Origin: an uncultured Planctomycetaceae bacterium
GTDB taxonomy: Bacteria > Planctomycetota > Planctomycetia > Pirellulales > Pirellulaceae
Reading direction: 5' to 3'
Assembly: GCA_903863885.1 (NCBI GenBank)
Contig: CAIPEB010000730.1
Coordinates: 1-45,555, forward strand
Length of the DNA stretch: 45,555 nt
Below are positions 26,389 to 34,355 of this stretch, piece after piece. Position 1 is the first letter of the stretch; every line of letters starts with the position of its first letter. The translations under genes were made by a program, and so were the position numbers. The notes beneath the pieces are model-generated. The model searched no databases and was not told the origin of the DNA. It saw only the letters and a list, made by a program, of their open reading frames with translations.

Positions 26389-28302
26389 TTACAGCTCCAC
26401 TTGGACTCCCACTTCCACGACGCGCTCCGGCGGCAGGTTGAAGAAGTCGGTCGCCGTCTGGGCATTGCGGGACAACCAGACAAACAGCCTCTCCCGCCAT
26501 CTTGCCATCCCGGGCTTGGGCGTGGAAATCAAAGTCTCTCGGCCGAGGAAATAGCTCAGGTCATTCCTCGTGAAGTCCAGTTGCGGATGCTTGACGTCGG
26601 CGAGCGTCTTGGGCAGATCAGGCTCCTCCATGAATCCGTACCGGACAATTACCCGCCAGAAGCCCTCGCCGATTTCTTCGATCAAGAAGCGGTCGGCTTC
26701 GCAAACGTGCGGGATTTCGGCCGTCTCGACTCCGAGGATGACGACCGTGTCGTGAAGAACCTTGTTGTGGACCACATTATGCCGCAGCGCCGGAGGCGTG
26801 CCGATCGGATTGCCGAACATGAAAACGGCCATTCCAGGCACTCGCATCGGCGGGTTGACCAGCAGATCCGCAAGGAACAACTCAAGCGGAATGAGGCGGT
26901 GGCGCAGTCGCTTTGCGAGTATCTCTCGGCCTCGCCGCCACGTGGAAAGCACGAGGAACACCAGGGCGGCCACAAACAGCGGGAACCACCCCCCGTATTC
27001 GATCTTGATGATGTTCGCGCCGAAGAACGCGCTGTCCACCACGAAAAAGAAACCCGATACGGCGACCGCAACGGCCCAGTTCCAATGCCAGCGCGTGCGC
27101 ACCAGCGTGTAGAACAGAATCGTGGTGATGACCATGGTCATCGTGATCGCGACGCCGTACGCGGCCGCCAGGTTGGTGGACGTGCCGAATCCCAGCACAA
27201 TGGCGATGCACGCCACCATCAGCAGCCAGTTGATGACGGGAATGTAGATCTGGCCGATCTTGTGCGACGACGTGTGCCGGATCGTCAGCCGCGGCGCGTA
27301 TCCCAGTTGGATCGCCTGCAGCGTGAGCGAAAATGCGCCCGTAATCACAGCCTGTGACGCGATCACCGCGGCCGCGGTCGCGAGGCCGACCAGCGGATAC
27401 AGGGCCCATGCGGGGGCCATGTTGAAAAAGGGGTGCTCGGCATCCTGAGGCGCCCGCAGCATGTACGCCCCCTGCCCCAGGTAATTCAGCAGCAGCGCCG
27501 GCAGCACGACGGAAAACCAGGTGATGCGTATCGGCTGCTTGCCGAAGTGACCCATGTCCGCGTACAGCGCTTCTCCACCGGTCACCGCGAGAAAGACGGA
27601 TCCGAGTGTGAAGAAGGCGTGCCGTCCATTGTGCGTCAGAAACTCCAGAGCGTAGTGCGGGCTGACGGCCAGCAGCACGTTGGGTGATTGAATGATGTTC
27701 CAGAGGCCGTTGAGCGACATCGCGGAAAACCAGACCAGCAGGACGGGGCCGAACAGAGTTCCCACGCCCGTGGTCCCACGGGATTGCAGCAGAAACAGCG
27801 CGATCAGGATCACGATCGTGACAGGCACGACGTAGGCATCGAACACGTGCGGCGCCGCGACGCTTAACCCCTCGACTGCGCTCAGTACCGAAATGGCCGG
27901 CGTGATGATGCCGTCCGCGTACAGCAGTGCGGCCCCGAACAATCCCAGGATCAGGATCGCCTGCCACCGCTTGGCCACGCTCGCCTTCACCGGCGTCAAC
28001 AGGGCCGCCAGCGCCAGAATGCCGCCCTCGCCGCGGTTGTCGGCGCGGAGAATGAAGACGAGATACTTGACCGAGATGATCAAGATCAGCGACCACACGA
28101 TCAAGGAAAGCACGCCGTACACGTTCCCGGGATCGGGCAGGATCGCATGGGAACCGTGAAAGCATTCCCGCACGGTGTAAAGCGGGCTCGTTCCGATGTC
28201 GCCGTACACGACACCAAGCGAGGCCAGGGACAAAGTGAACAGACTCCGCCAGCCCTCCGAAACGGAATCAGCCGGCGAAGACGAGGATGAGTTGTCGAGC
28301 AT
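26389..28302 (-). CDS. kup: Kup/HAK family potassium transporter
   Basis: The protein has 637 residues, close to the usual 620-630 of the family. It has a short acidic, Ser-rich N-terminal tail and then the diagnostic LGVVYGDIGTSPLYTVREC block. This is followed by FILRADNRGEGGILALAALL and about 12 membrane segments (LGLFGAALLYADGIITPAISVLSAVEG, ALYADMGHFGKQPIRITW and others). The C-terminal cytoplasmic domain carries PGMAVFM and DTVVILGVETAEIPHV. Kup proteins import K+ with H+ through the inner membrane. Its stop is 27 bases before the start of the Clp-RF gene, so the two are probably co-transcribed. I see no ydaO-type element upstream of this gene, although that class often controls K+ transporters elsewhere. 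No clear ribosome binding site is seen before the ATG. Confidence 0.95.
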   Translation of the reverse strand: MLDNSSSSSPADSVSEGWRSLFTLSLASLGVVYGDIGTSPLYTVRECFHGSHAILPDPGNVYGVLSLIVWSLILIISVKYLVFILRADNRGEGGILALAALLTPVKASVAKRWQAILILGLFGAALLYADGIITPAISVLSAVEGLSVAAPHVFDAYVVPVTIVILIALFLLQSRGTTGVGTLFGPVLLVWFSAMSLNGLWNIIQSPNVLLAVSPHYALEFLTHNGRHAFFTLGSVFLAVTGGEALYADMGHFGKQPIRITWFSVVLPALLLNYLGQGAYMLRAPQDAEHPFFNMAPAWALYPLVGLATAAAVIASQAVITGAFSLTLQAIQLGYAPRLTIRHTSSHKIGQIYIPVINWLLMVACIAIVLGFGTSTNLAAAYGVAITMTMVITTILFYTLVRTRWHWNWAVAVAVSGFFFVVDSAFFGANIIKIEYGGWFPLFVAALVFLVLSTWRRGREILAKRLRHRLIPLELFLADLLVNPPMRVPGMAVFMFGNPIGTPPALRHNVVHNKVLHDTVVILGVETAEIPHVCEADRFLIEEIGEGFWRVIVRYGFMEEPDLPKTLADVKHPQLDFTRNDLSYFLGRETLISTPKPGMARWRERLFVWLSRNAQTATDFFNLPPERVVEVGVQVEL

Positions 28303-28573
28303 CAGCGAATCACTGGTTGTCCAGTCTCCAGCCGCAAGCCTCGAGATTGCCCCTCCAGTGCGTATCGGGCAATCAGTACCAGGAAGTCGAGGCGGGCTAC
28401 TTCAGGAACGCATTTCTACGTGATTGACGAACTCCGCACAAGGAGCGGACAGGCCTCGGACGGCCGTAATCTCGGTGGAAGAGGGTCAGTCCCCTTGCAT
28501 TGGCGATCGCTTTCTGCGCCTCGGCAAAGGTTGTAGACTGCATGCAGCACATTTTTCCACCAAGGGCACCGAT

Positions 28574-30229
28574 ATGCGTTACGCCGTTGCTGTATGGAGT
28601 TTACTTGTCCTGGGCACGTTCGCTCCGGTGAGCGGCGCAGGAGCGGCAAACGACCTTTCATGCGATGTGGTTATCTACGGCGGAACGTCGGCCGCGATCG
28701 CGGCCGCGGCGCAGTGCCGACAGATGGGCAAGTCCGTTGTCGTGGTCAGCCCCGACCGGCATCTGGGCGGTTTGTCCAGCGGCGGACTCGGCTTTACCGA
28801 CAGCGGGAAGAAGGAAACGGTGGGGGGACTGGCCCGCCAGTTCTATCACCGCGTCTGGCAGTACTACCAGCGTCCCGAAGCCTGGAAATGGCAGGCACGC
28901 AATGCGTACGGTAACCGAGGCCAGGGGACTCCGGCCATCGATGCGGGGCAGCGGACCATGTGGATCTTCGAACCGCACGTGGCCGAAGCGGTTTTCGACG
29001 ATTGGGTCCGCGAGTTGAACATCCCCGTCCATCGCGACGAGTGGCTGGATCGGGAACGGGGCGTTCGCATGAACGAAGGACGCATTGTCGCCATCACGAC
29101 CCTGTCGGGACGCACCTACACGGGCCGCGAATTTATCGATGCCACTTACGAAGGCGATCTGATGGCGGCCGCCGGCGTCAAATACACGGTCGGTCGTGAA
29201 GCGACCTCGACCTATGGCGAGAAATGGAACGGGATCCAGACCGGTGTGCTTCACCATCGCCACCATTTCGGTGCGCTGGAAAAGCCGATCGATCCCTACG
29301 TTATTCCCGGCGACAAGTCGAGCGGCCTGCTTCCTCGCATCAGCGGTGAGCCGCCCGGGGCGTTCGGCCAGGCCGACCACCGCGTGCAGGCCTACTGCTT
29401 CCGCATGTGCCTGACGCAGGCTCCGGAGAACCGGGTTCCTTTTCCGAAGCCCGACGGGTATGACCCGAAACAGTACGAACTGCTCCTGCGAGTCTTTCAA
29501 GCGGGATGGCGTGAGACGTTCGAAAAATTCGACCCGATCCCGAACGCGAAGACGGATACGAATAACCATGGTCCATTCAGCACCGACAATATCGGCTTTA
29601 ACTACGACTACCCGGACGCTTCGTATGCGCGTCGGCGCGAGATCCTCCGTGAACATCGTGTTTACCAGCAGGGCCTGATGTACTTCATCGCCAATGATCC
29701 GCGAGTGCCCGAGGACGTTCGCCTCGCGATGCAGTTATGGGGGTTGGCGAAGGACGAATTCGGGGACAACGACCATTGGCCCCATCAGATCTACGTGCGC
29801 GAATCGCGACGTATGGTGGGACGCTTCGTTATGACGGAGAACGAAGTGCTGAAACGCCGGCCGACTCCGGATCCCGTCGGAATGGGGTCGTACACCATGG
29901 ACTCGCACAATGTCCAGCGCTACGTGACCGCCGAAGGATACGTCCAGAACGAAGGCGACATTGGAGTGGGCACCGAAGGGCCGTATCAGATCGCCTACGG
30001 GTCGATTGTGCCGCAGTCCGGACAGTGTTCGAATCTGCTGGTCCCCGTCTGTCTGTCCTCGTCGCATATCGCATTCGGTTCGATTCGCATGGAACCGGTG
30101 TTCATGATCCTCGGCCAGTCCGCCGCCACCGCGGCCTCTTTGGCCATAGACCGCGGCATCGCCGTCCAGGAAGTTCCCTACGATGCGTTGCGGGAACGAC
30201 TGCTGGCCGACGGCCAGGTCCTGCAATGA
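28574..30229 (+). CDS. Secreted FAD-dependent oxidoreductase (FAD_oxidored family)
   Basis: The protein has 551 residues from ATG 28574, which is followed by a signal peptide (VAVWSLLVLGTFAPVSGAGA). The frame is open back to 28424, but translating that part would bury the signal peptide. The mature N terminus is a Rossmann FAD-binding motif (CDVVIYGGTSAAIAAAAQCR), then VVVVSPDRHLGGLSSGGLGFTD. Further blocks are YTGREFIDATYEGDLMAAAG and, near the end, HIAFGSIRMEPVFMILGQSAATAAS, the C-terminal FAD contact. Planctomycetes carry many such proteins, sometimes labelled xanthan-lyase-like, in polysaccharide-use loci; the reaction is not known. The 271-base gap before it separates it from the divergent Kup gene and shows no clear element. 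Confidence 0.85.
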   Translation: MRYAVAVWSLLVLGTFAPVSGAGAANDLSCDVVIYGGTSAAIAAAAQCRQMGKSVVVVSPDRHLGGLSSGGLGFTDSGKKETVGGLARQFYHRVWQYYQRPEAWKWQARNAYGNRGQGTPAIDAGQRTMWIFEPHVAEAVFDDWVRELNIPVHRDEWLDRERGVRMNEGRIVAITTLSGRTYTGREFIDATYEGDLMAAAGVKYTVGREATSTYGEKWNGIQTGVLHHRHHFGALEKPIDPYVIPGDKSSGLLPRISGEPPGAFGQADHRVQAYCFRMCLTQAPENRVPFPKPDGYDPKQYELLLRVFQAGWRETFEKFDPIPNAKTDTNNHGPFSTDNIGFNYDYPDASYARRREILREHRVYQQGLMYFIANDPRVPEDVRLAMQLWGLAKDEFGDNDHWPHQIYVRESRRMVGRFVMTENEVLKRRPTPDPVGMGSYTMDSHNVQRYVTAEGYVQNEGDIGVGTEGPYQIAYGSIVPQSGQCSNLLVPVCLSSSHIAFGSIRMEPVFMILGQSAATAASLAIDRGIAVQEVPYDALRERLLADGQVLQ

Positions 30230-30425
30230 CCTTTCTGCGTTTCGTTACCCAGTGAGTTGACAACTTCGCCGGCAGTTCCGTAATCGTAGAGCGGGACTCG
30301 GATCGTCGTTCCAGCCGACAGTCGGGTCGTGCCACACCCTTCGGTTGGTGCATCGCGTCGTTTGCTCATGAGCCTCTGCCAGGTTGTTAAGGTCGCGTTG
30401 GTTTGACAATTGGGACAATCTTCTT

Positions 30426-31106
30426 GTGAAACTCACGTCGAAATTCCGACTGCCGACTTCCGCGATGTGCGTTCTGGCAATCTGGATTGCCGCGGCGCCG
30501 GCGTGCAAAGCGGCCGACCAACCCGATCGTCGCGACTATGAAGAAGGACCGCTTGGGGCTGCGGACTTCACTGCGGCGATTCCCGCCGACACGAGCGGCA
30601 AGCTGGCATACACGACGACCGAGTTGATTTACGATCTGACGTACCGCTACACCGGTCGGGGCAATCGGTTTGAGGTCCGAATCGAATCGCTGAAGGTGCG
30701 GGCCGTCGTGGTCCGTTCCGCATCGTGGAACCGCAGGCCGAGAGACAGCCAGTTGATGGACCACGAACAGGGGCATTTCGATCTGACGTACATCGCCGCG
30801 CTCCGGTTCAGATCGCGTTTCGCCGGAGTTCAGCGGTCGACCGGTACGGGAACCGGCCTGGATGAGGCCGTCCAGAATCTTCGCGATAAGGTTGACCGCG
30901 CAATGCGCGAGTCAAATGAACAGGTGAAGCAGGATCACCGCGATTACGATCGCATTACCGATCACGGCATCAGGTTGAAAGAGCAATCCGAGCAGCGGCG
31001 GTTGCAGAAGGAGAAGATCCAAGAACTGATCGGGAAGTCCGAAGGAAAAGGCAAATCGGAGCGAGACCGAGATCCTGCGCCGCGAGATGATGCCAAGAGA
31101 CCTTAG
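30426..31106 (+). CDS. DUF922-type secreted zinc metalloprotease candidate
   Basis: The protein has 226 residues from GTG 30426. A TTG at 30384 is an in-frame alternative, but it leaves a longer pre-signal tail. The signal peptide is MCVLAIWIAAAPACKA. The mature domain has YDLTYRYTGRG, a Trp-containing VRSASWN segment, and MDHEQGHFDLTYIAA, with the HExxH metal-binding motif at His113-His117. This HEQGHFD signature is that of DUF922, a predicted Zn-dependent protease family. The last 60 residues are a charged helix (EQRRLQKEKIQELIGKSEGK) with a Lys/Arg/Asp-rich tail. The activity is untested as far as I know. It stands alone between the FAD oxidoreductase and the symporter operon. Confidence 0.75.
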   Translation: MKLTSKFRLPTSAMCVLAIWIAAAPACKAADQPDRRDYEEGPLGAADFTAAIPADTSGKLAYTTTELIYDLTYRYTGRGNRFEVRIESLKVRAVVVRSASWNRRPRDSQLMDHEQGHFDLTYIAALRFRSRFAGVQRSTGTGTGLDEAVQNLRDKVDRAMRESNEQVKQDHRDYDRITDHGIRLKEQSEQRRLQKEKIQELIGKSEGKGKSERDRDPAPRDDAKRP

Positions 31107-31720
31107 GCCGAGCGAGAGAATACCCAATGCAATTCGCCGGTTCCTTGTGAGCGAGCGATGCGACAAAAGTCAATGTGACCGGCAACGCCTGCACGTTAGC
31201 CGTCGTTGAGGCGCAGTGTTCTATCTGGCTCTGCCAATGGAAACGGCGATCACACCGCTGCCTGCTGTTTTGAGTGCCACTGACACAGCCAGTGCCGCAC
31301 AAATGAACTCGTCAACGTGTTCTTTCGCTCTGCGGTAATGGCCGGGGACCGCCGTATCGGCGCGGCGGGACATGCAGCGAGGTTCTGCGGCTGTAACGCC
31401 TGAGCGGTCCACCGAATCATTCCCGACAGCAGATGACGCTGCCGCCGGGCGTCGCCCCCGTTGAGTTGCACGACCCTGTCGACACCGCGCGGAGAGTCGT
31501 CCAAAATGCCGTGGCAGACCGCCCGGCACGGAATCCGGGCCCATGGTTGATGAGCCTCGATTCGTCGCCGCGGCAGTCGATAGTCGGTAATGGCCTGCTG
31601 CGCGACGACGCTTGCGAGGTTCGATGCCGGCTCGGGTTTTTGTCGGCCCAGTTCGGCCGGATCGGACCGCAAGAGAACCGGACACACTCAAGCAGATGAC
31701 TTGAAAAAGGGCGCGGACCA
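31107..31720. other. 614-base intergenic region upstream of the symporter operon
   Basis: Several short frames cross it on both strands, but none has a plausible start, a recognised motif or natural composition. It holds a bulged palindrome near 31274-31300. I see no riboswitch: GCCACTG occurs once, but no B12 box accompanies it. The operon promoter is presumably here, but I cannot place it. Confidence 0.5.
31274..31300. repeat. Short bulged palindrome
   Basis: GTGC-CACTG (31274-31282) can pair with CAGTG-CC-GCAC (31290-31300), giving nine base pairs with a two-base bulge and a seven-base loop. It has no T run. It may be a dispersed intergenic repeat, but no second copy is evident in the window. 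Confidence 0.3.
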
Positions 31721-33253
31721 ATGCTCAGCTCGTTGGACTTGCTTATCTTCGGTTTGTTTTGCGCCGCAGTCCTAGGTGTCGGTCTGTTTCAAGGGCGCAA
31801 AGAGGGCGGCAGCGGCGAAGAGTACTTTTTGGCCGGTCACGGTCTTTCGTGGTGGTTGATCGGCATTTCCCTGATCGCGGCGAATATATCGTCCGAACAG
31901 TTCGTCGGGATGAACGGGAGCGCGGCCGGCACTTACGGTCTGGCTGTGGCGAGCTACGACTGGCTGGCGGCGATGGGCTTGGCGGTCGTGGCGATGTTCA
32001 TTCTGCCGCGCATTTTACGGGCGGGCATTTACACGATGCCCGAGTATCTCGAGCACCGTTACTCTCCCGCAGCCCGGAATCTGATGTCCCACTACATGGT
32101 AGGCATCTACACGCTGGTCACGATTCCGGCAGTCTTATACACGGGCGGCCTGGCAATCCACACCATGTTTGATCTGAACCTGACACTTGCCGTGTGGATT
32201 GTGGCGGTTACCGCGGCCGTGTATACGACGTATGGCGGTTTGAAGTCGGTGGCCTGGGCCGACCTGCTTCAGGGCTCCGCACTGCTGGCCGGCGGACTCA
32301 TCGTCACCCTGGCCGGCTTCCGCGCCGTGGGTGGTTGGGATTCGTTTGTTGCCCACAACAGCTCGAAGCTGCACATGATCCTGCCGGCGGACCATCCGGA
32401 GCTGCCGTGGACAGCGCTCTTATTCGGGTTATGGATACCCAATCTGTACTACTGGGGATTCAACCAGTACATCACGCAGCGAACGCTCGCCGCCCGGAGT
32501 CTGCGTCACGGGCAGCTGGGCGTCCTCATGGCGGGCGGCATCCAACTCGTGCTGCCGCTGGTGATCGTCATTCCCGGCCTGATGGCACAGCAGCTTTACC
32601 CGGATGCGGTTGCGGCAACACCTGACAAGGCCTACCCGATTCTGATCAGGAACCTCATTGGCTCAGGATTCCGCGGCTTTGTTTTTGCGGCCATCGCGGG
32701 GGCGGTGATCAGCACGCTCGCGTCCATGCTCAATTCGGCGGCCACGATCTTCGCGATCGACGTGTATCAGCGCCGCTGGCGACCCGATGCATCAGCGCGG
32801 CAGTTGGTAAGGACGGGGCGCGCGGCGACATTAGTGTTCATGCTTGTCGGCTGCGCGATTGCGCCGCAATTGGGGCGGTATGGCGGCATCTTCAGTTTCA
32901 TGCAGGACTTGCAGGGCTTCATTTCGCCGGGAATTCTCGCTGCCTTCGTCTTCGGATTCGTTGTCAAACGCGCCCCGGCGGCGGCCGCGTTGACGGGAAT
33001 GTTGGTCAACGTGCCGGTCTACGGACTGTTGCACCTGCCGGCATTCAGCGGCATCTGTTTCCTGAACAAGATGGCCATCACGTTTACGTTCGTCGTGCTG
33101 GCCATGATCTTCGTGACGATCTGGCGACCGAGGTCCGGGCCCGTCACCATGCCGATTAACGCAAGATTCGATAAGCGTACCGATCCGTTGATTTATGTGA
33201 TCGGTTGGCTGCTGATCGTGGCGGCATTCGCACTTTACTGGATCTGGTGGTGA
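31721..33253 (+). CDS. Sodium:solute symporter (SSS family, SGLT-like)
   Basis: This is a 510-residue integral membrane protein with about 13-14 hydrophobic segments. It starts LLIFGLFCAAVLGVGLFQGR and carries the family signatures EYFLAGHGLSWWLIGISLIAANISSEQFVGMNG, AVYTTYGGLKSVAWADLLQ and PNLYYWGFNQYITQRTLAAR. SSS proteins import sugars, myo-inositol or other small organics with Na+. It is the first gene of a tight three-gene operon, with 16 bases to the UROD-like gene. The substrate is therefore probably a sugar or sugar derivative released by the neighbouring glycosidases. The start codon lacks a strong ribosome binding site. Confidence 0.92.
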   Translation: MLSSLDLLIFGLFCAAVLGVGLFQGRKEGGSGEEYFLAGHGLSWWLIGISLIAANISSEQFVGMNGSAAGTYGLAVASYDWLAAMGLAVVAMFILPRILRAGIYTMPEYLEHRYSPAARNLMSHYMVGIYTLVTIPAVLYTGGLAIHTMFDLNLTLAVWIVAVTAAVYTTYGGLKSVAWADLLQGSALLAGGLIVTLAGFRAVGGWDSFVAHNSSKLHMILPADHPELPWTALLFGLWIPNLYYWGFNQYITQRTLAARSLRHGQLGVLMAGGIQLVLPLVIVIPGLMAQQLYPDAVAATPDKAYPILIRNLIGSGFRGFVFAAIAGAVISTLASMLNSAATIFAIDVYQRRWRPDASARQLVRTGRAATLVFMLVGCAIAPQLGRYGGIFSFMQDLQGFISPGILAAFVFGFVVKRAPAAAALTGMLVNVPVYGLLHLPAFSGICFLNKMAITFTFVVLAMIFVTIWRPRSGPVTMPINARFDKRTDPLIYVIGWLLIVAAFALYWIWW

Positions 33254-33269
33254 TGAAGGGCGAAGTTTC

Positions 33270-34355
33270 ATGAAGCACCGTGAACGCGTGCAGATGGCGC
33301 TGAACCACGAGCAGCCGGACCGATGTCCGCTGCAGGTCGGATTCACCCCCGAATTCGCTGCGCGACTCCGCCCGGCGATGCGTTTGGCCGACCAGCAAGA
33401 GCACAACCCGCATGGCGGCGGCAATGTGTATGAGCTGGAGCGGGCGCTCGATCAGGACATGTTGCTCACCAGCGTCGGGTGGGCGAACTCGTACTACCAG
33501 CCCGGGCACGCCTATGTCGATGAATGGGGTGTCGAGTGGTCAAGCGTGGAGTATGCGACTCCGTTCGGCCGCGGGCATTACACCGAGATGACCGGCCATC
33601 CCCTCGCGAGCGACGACGCCATCGCCGGCTATCGGCCGCCTGATCCGCACCGCGAGGAACTGTACCGCGATGCGGCTTGGACGCTCAGCCGGTTCCGGGA
33701 TGAGTACTGGATCGTGGGAGTGACGGTGACGACCATTTTTGAGGCGGCTTGGGCGCTCCGCGGCTACGAACAGATGCTGACCGATCTGGTCGTTGACCCC
33801 GACCTCGCCTCCGCCATCCTGGATATCCCGTATCAATACCATCTGGCGGCGGCGCGGCGACTGGTCGAAATGGGCGTTGATATGATCTGGGTCGGCGACG
33901 ATGTCGGCAGCCAGGCCGGCATGCTCATCTCACCCAAAGTCTGGCGCCGCACATTCAAGCCCAGGTGGGCCGAGTTCTTCGGCACCCTTAAGCGACTGAA
34001 TCCTTCTCTCAAGATCGCCTACCATTCCGACGGGGCGATCGAACCGATCATCCCGGATTTGATTGAGGTCGGACTCGATGTGCTCAACCCCGTCCAGCCA
34101 GCCTGCATGGATCCCGCGCGGCTCAAGAAGCTGTACGGAGACCGACTGGCCTTCTGGGGTACGATTGATGAACAAAACACATTGCCGTTCGGCACTCCCG
34201 CCGATGTAACGCGCGAAGTCCGCACGCGGCTTGAGACGGTCGGCTGCAATGGCGGCCTGATTATCGGTCCTACTCATCACGTGCAGCTTGACACGCCCAT
34301 GGAGAATTTCTGGGCAATGATCAAGACCGTAACCGGACGAGAGAACGCACCATGA
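33270..34355 (+). CDS. Uroporphyrinogen-decarboxylase-family protein (methyltransferase-like, non-haem paralogue)
   Basis: The protein has 361 residues. It opens MKHRERVQMALNHEQPDRCP, the standard beginning of the catabolic URO-D-like branch, and ends with GGLIIGPTHHVQLDTPMENF, also typical of that branch. These proteins share the TIM barrel of HemE and of the MtaA/CmuA corrinoid methyltransferases. In MtaA-like enzymes a Zn site uses an H-x-C motif; here the equivalent loop reads YHSDG (His252, Asp254), without the Cys. It is translationally linked to its neighbours: 16 bases after the symporter and a four-base overlap with the next gene. Its place in a sugar operon argues against haem synthesis and suggests processing of a modified (for example methylated) sugar. 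That is an inference. Confidence 0.85.
   Translation: MKHRERVQMALNHEQPDRCPLQVGFTPEFAARLRPAMRLADQQEHNPHGGGNVYELERALDQDMLLTSVGWANSYYQPGHAYVDEWGVEWSSVEYATPFGRGHYTEMTGHPLASDDAIAGYRPPDPHREELYRDAAWTLSRFRDEYWIVGVTVTTIFEAAWALRGYEQMLTDLVVDPDLASAILDIPYQYHLAAARRLVEMGVDMIWVGDDVGSQAGMLISPKVWRRTFKPRWAEFFGTLKRLNPSLKIAYHSDGAIEPIIPDLIEVGLDVLNPVQPACMDPARLKKLYGDRLAFWGTIDEQNTLPFGTPADVTREVRTRLETVGCNGGLIIGPTHHVQLDTPMENFWAMIKTVTGRENAP

Noticed and set aside
28303-28573. c-di-AMP riboswitch upstream of the Kup gene
   Set aside because: Looked for the CAGCTAAC and GAATC blocks on the minus strand; not found.
31274-31300. Possible cobalamin riboswitch (GCCACTG seen near a corrinoid-related gene family)
   Set aside because: No B12 box or other conserved cobalamin-riboswitch segments are present around it.
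31221-31721. Small frames on the minus strand before the symporter gene
   Set aside because: No homology that I recognise, no ribosome binding site, and several frames overlap. I left the stretch as intergenic.
33270-34355. hemE (haem-pathway uroporphyrinogen decarboxylase)
   Set aside because: The N- and C-terminal signatures and the operon context fit the catabolic methyltransferase-like branch, not HemE.
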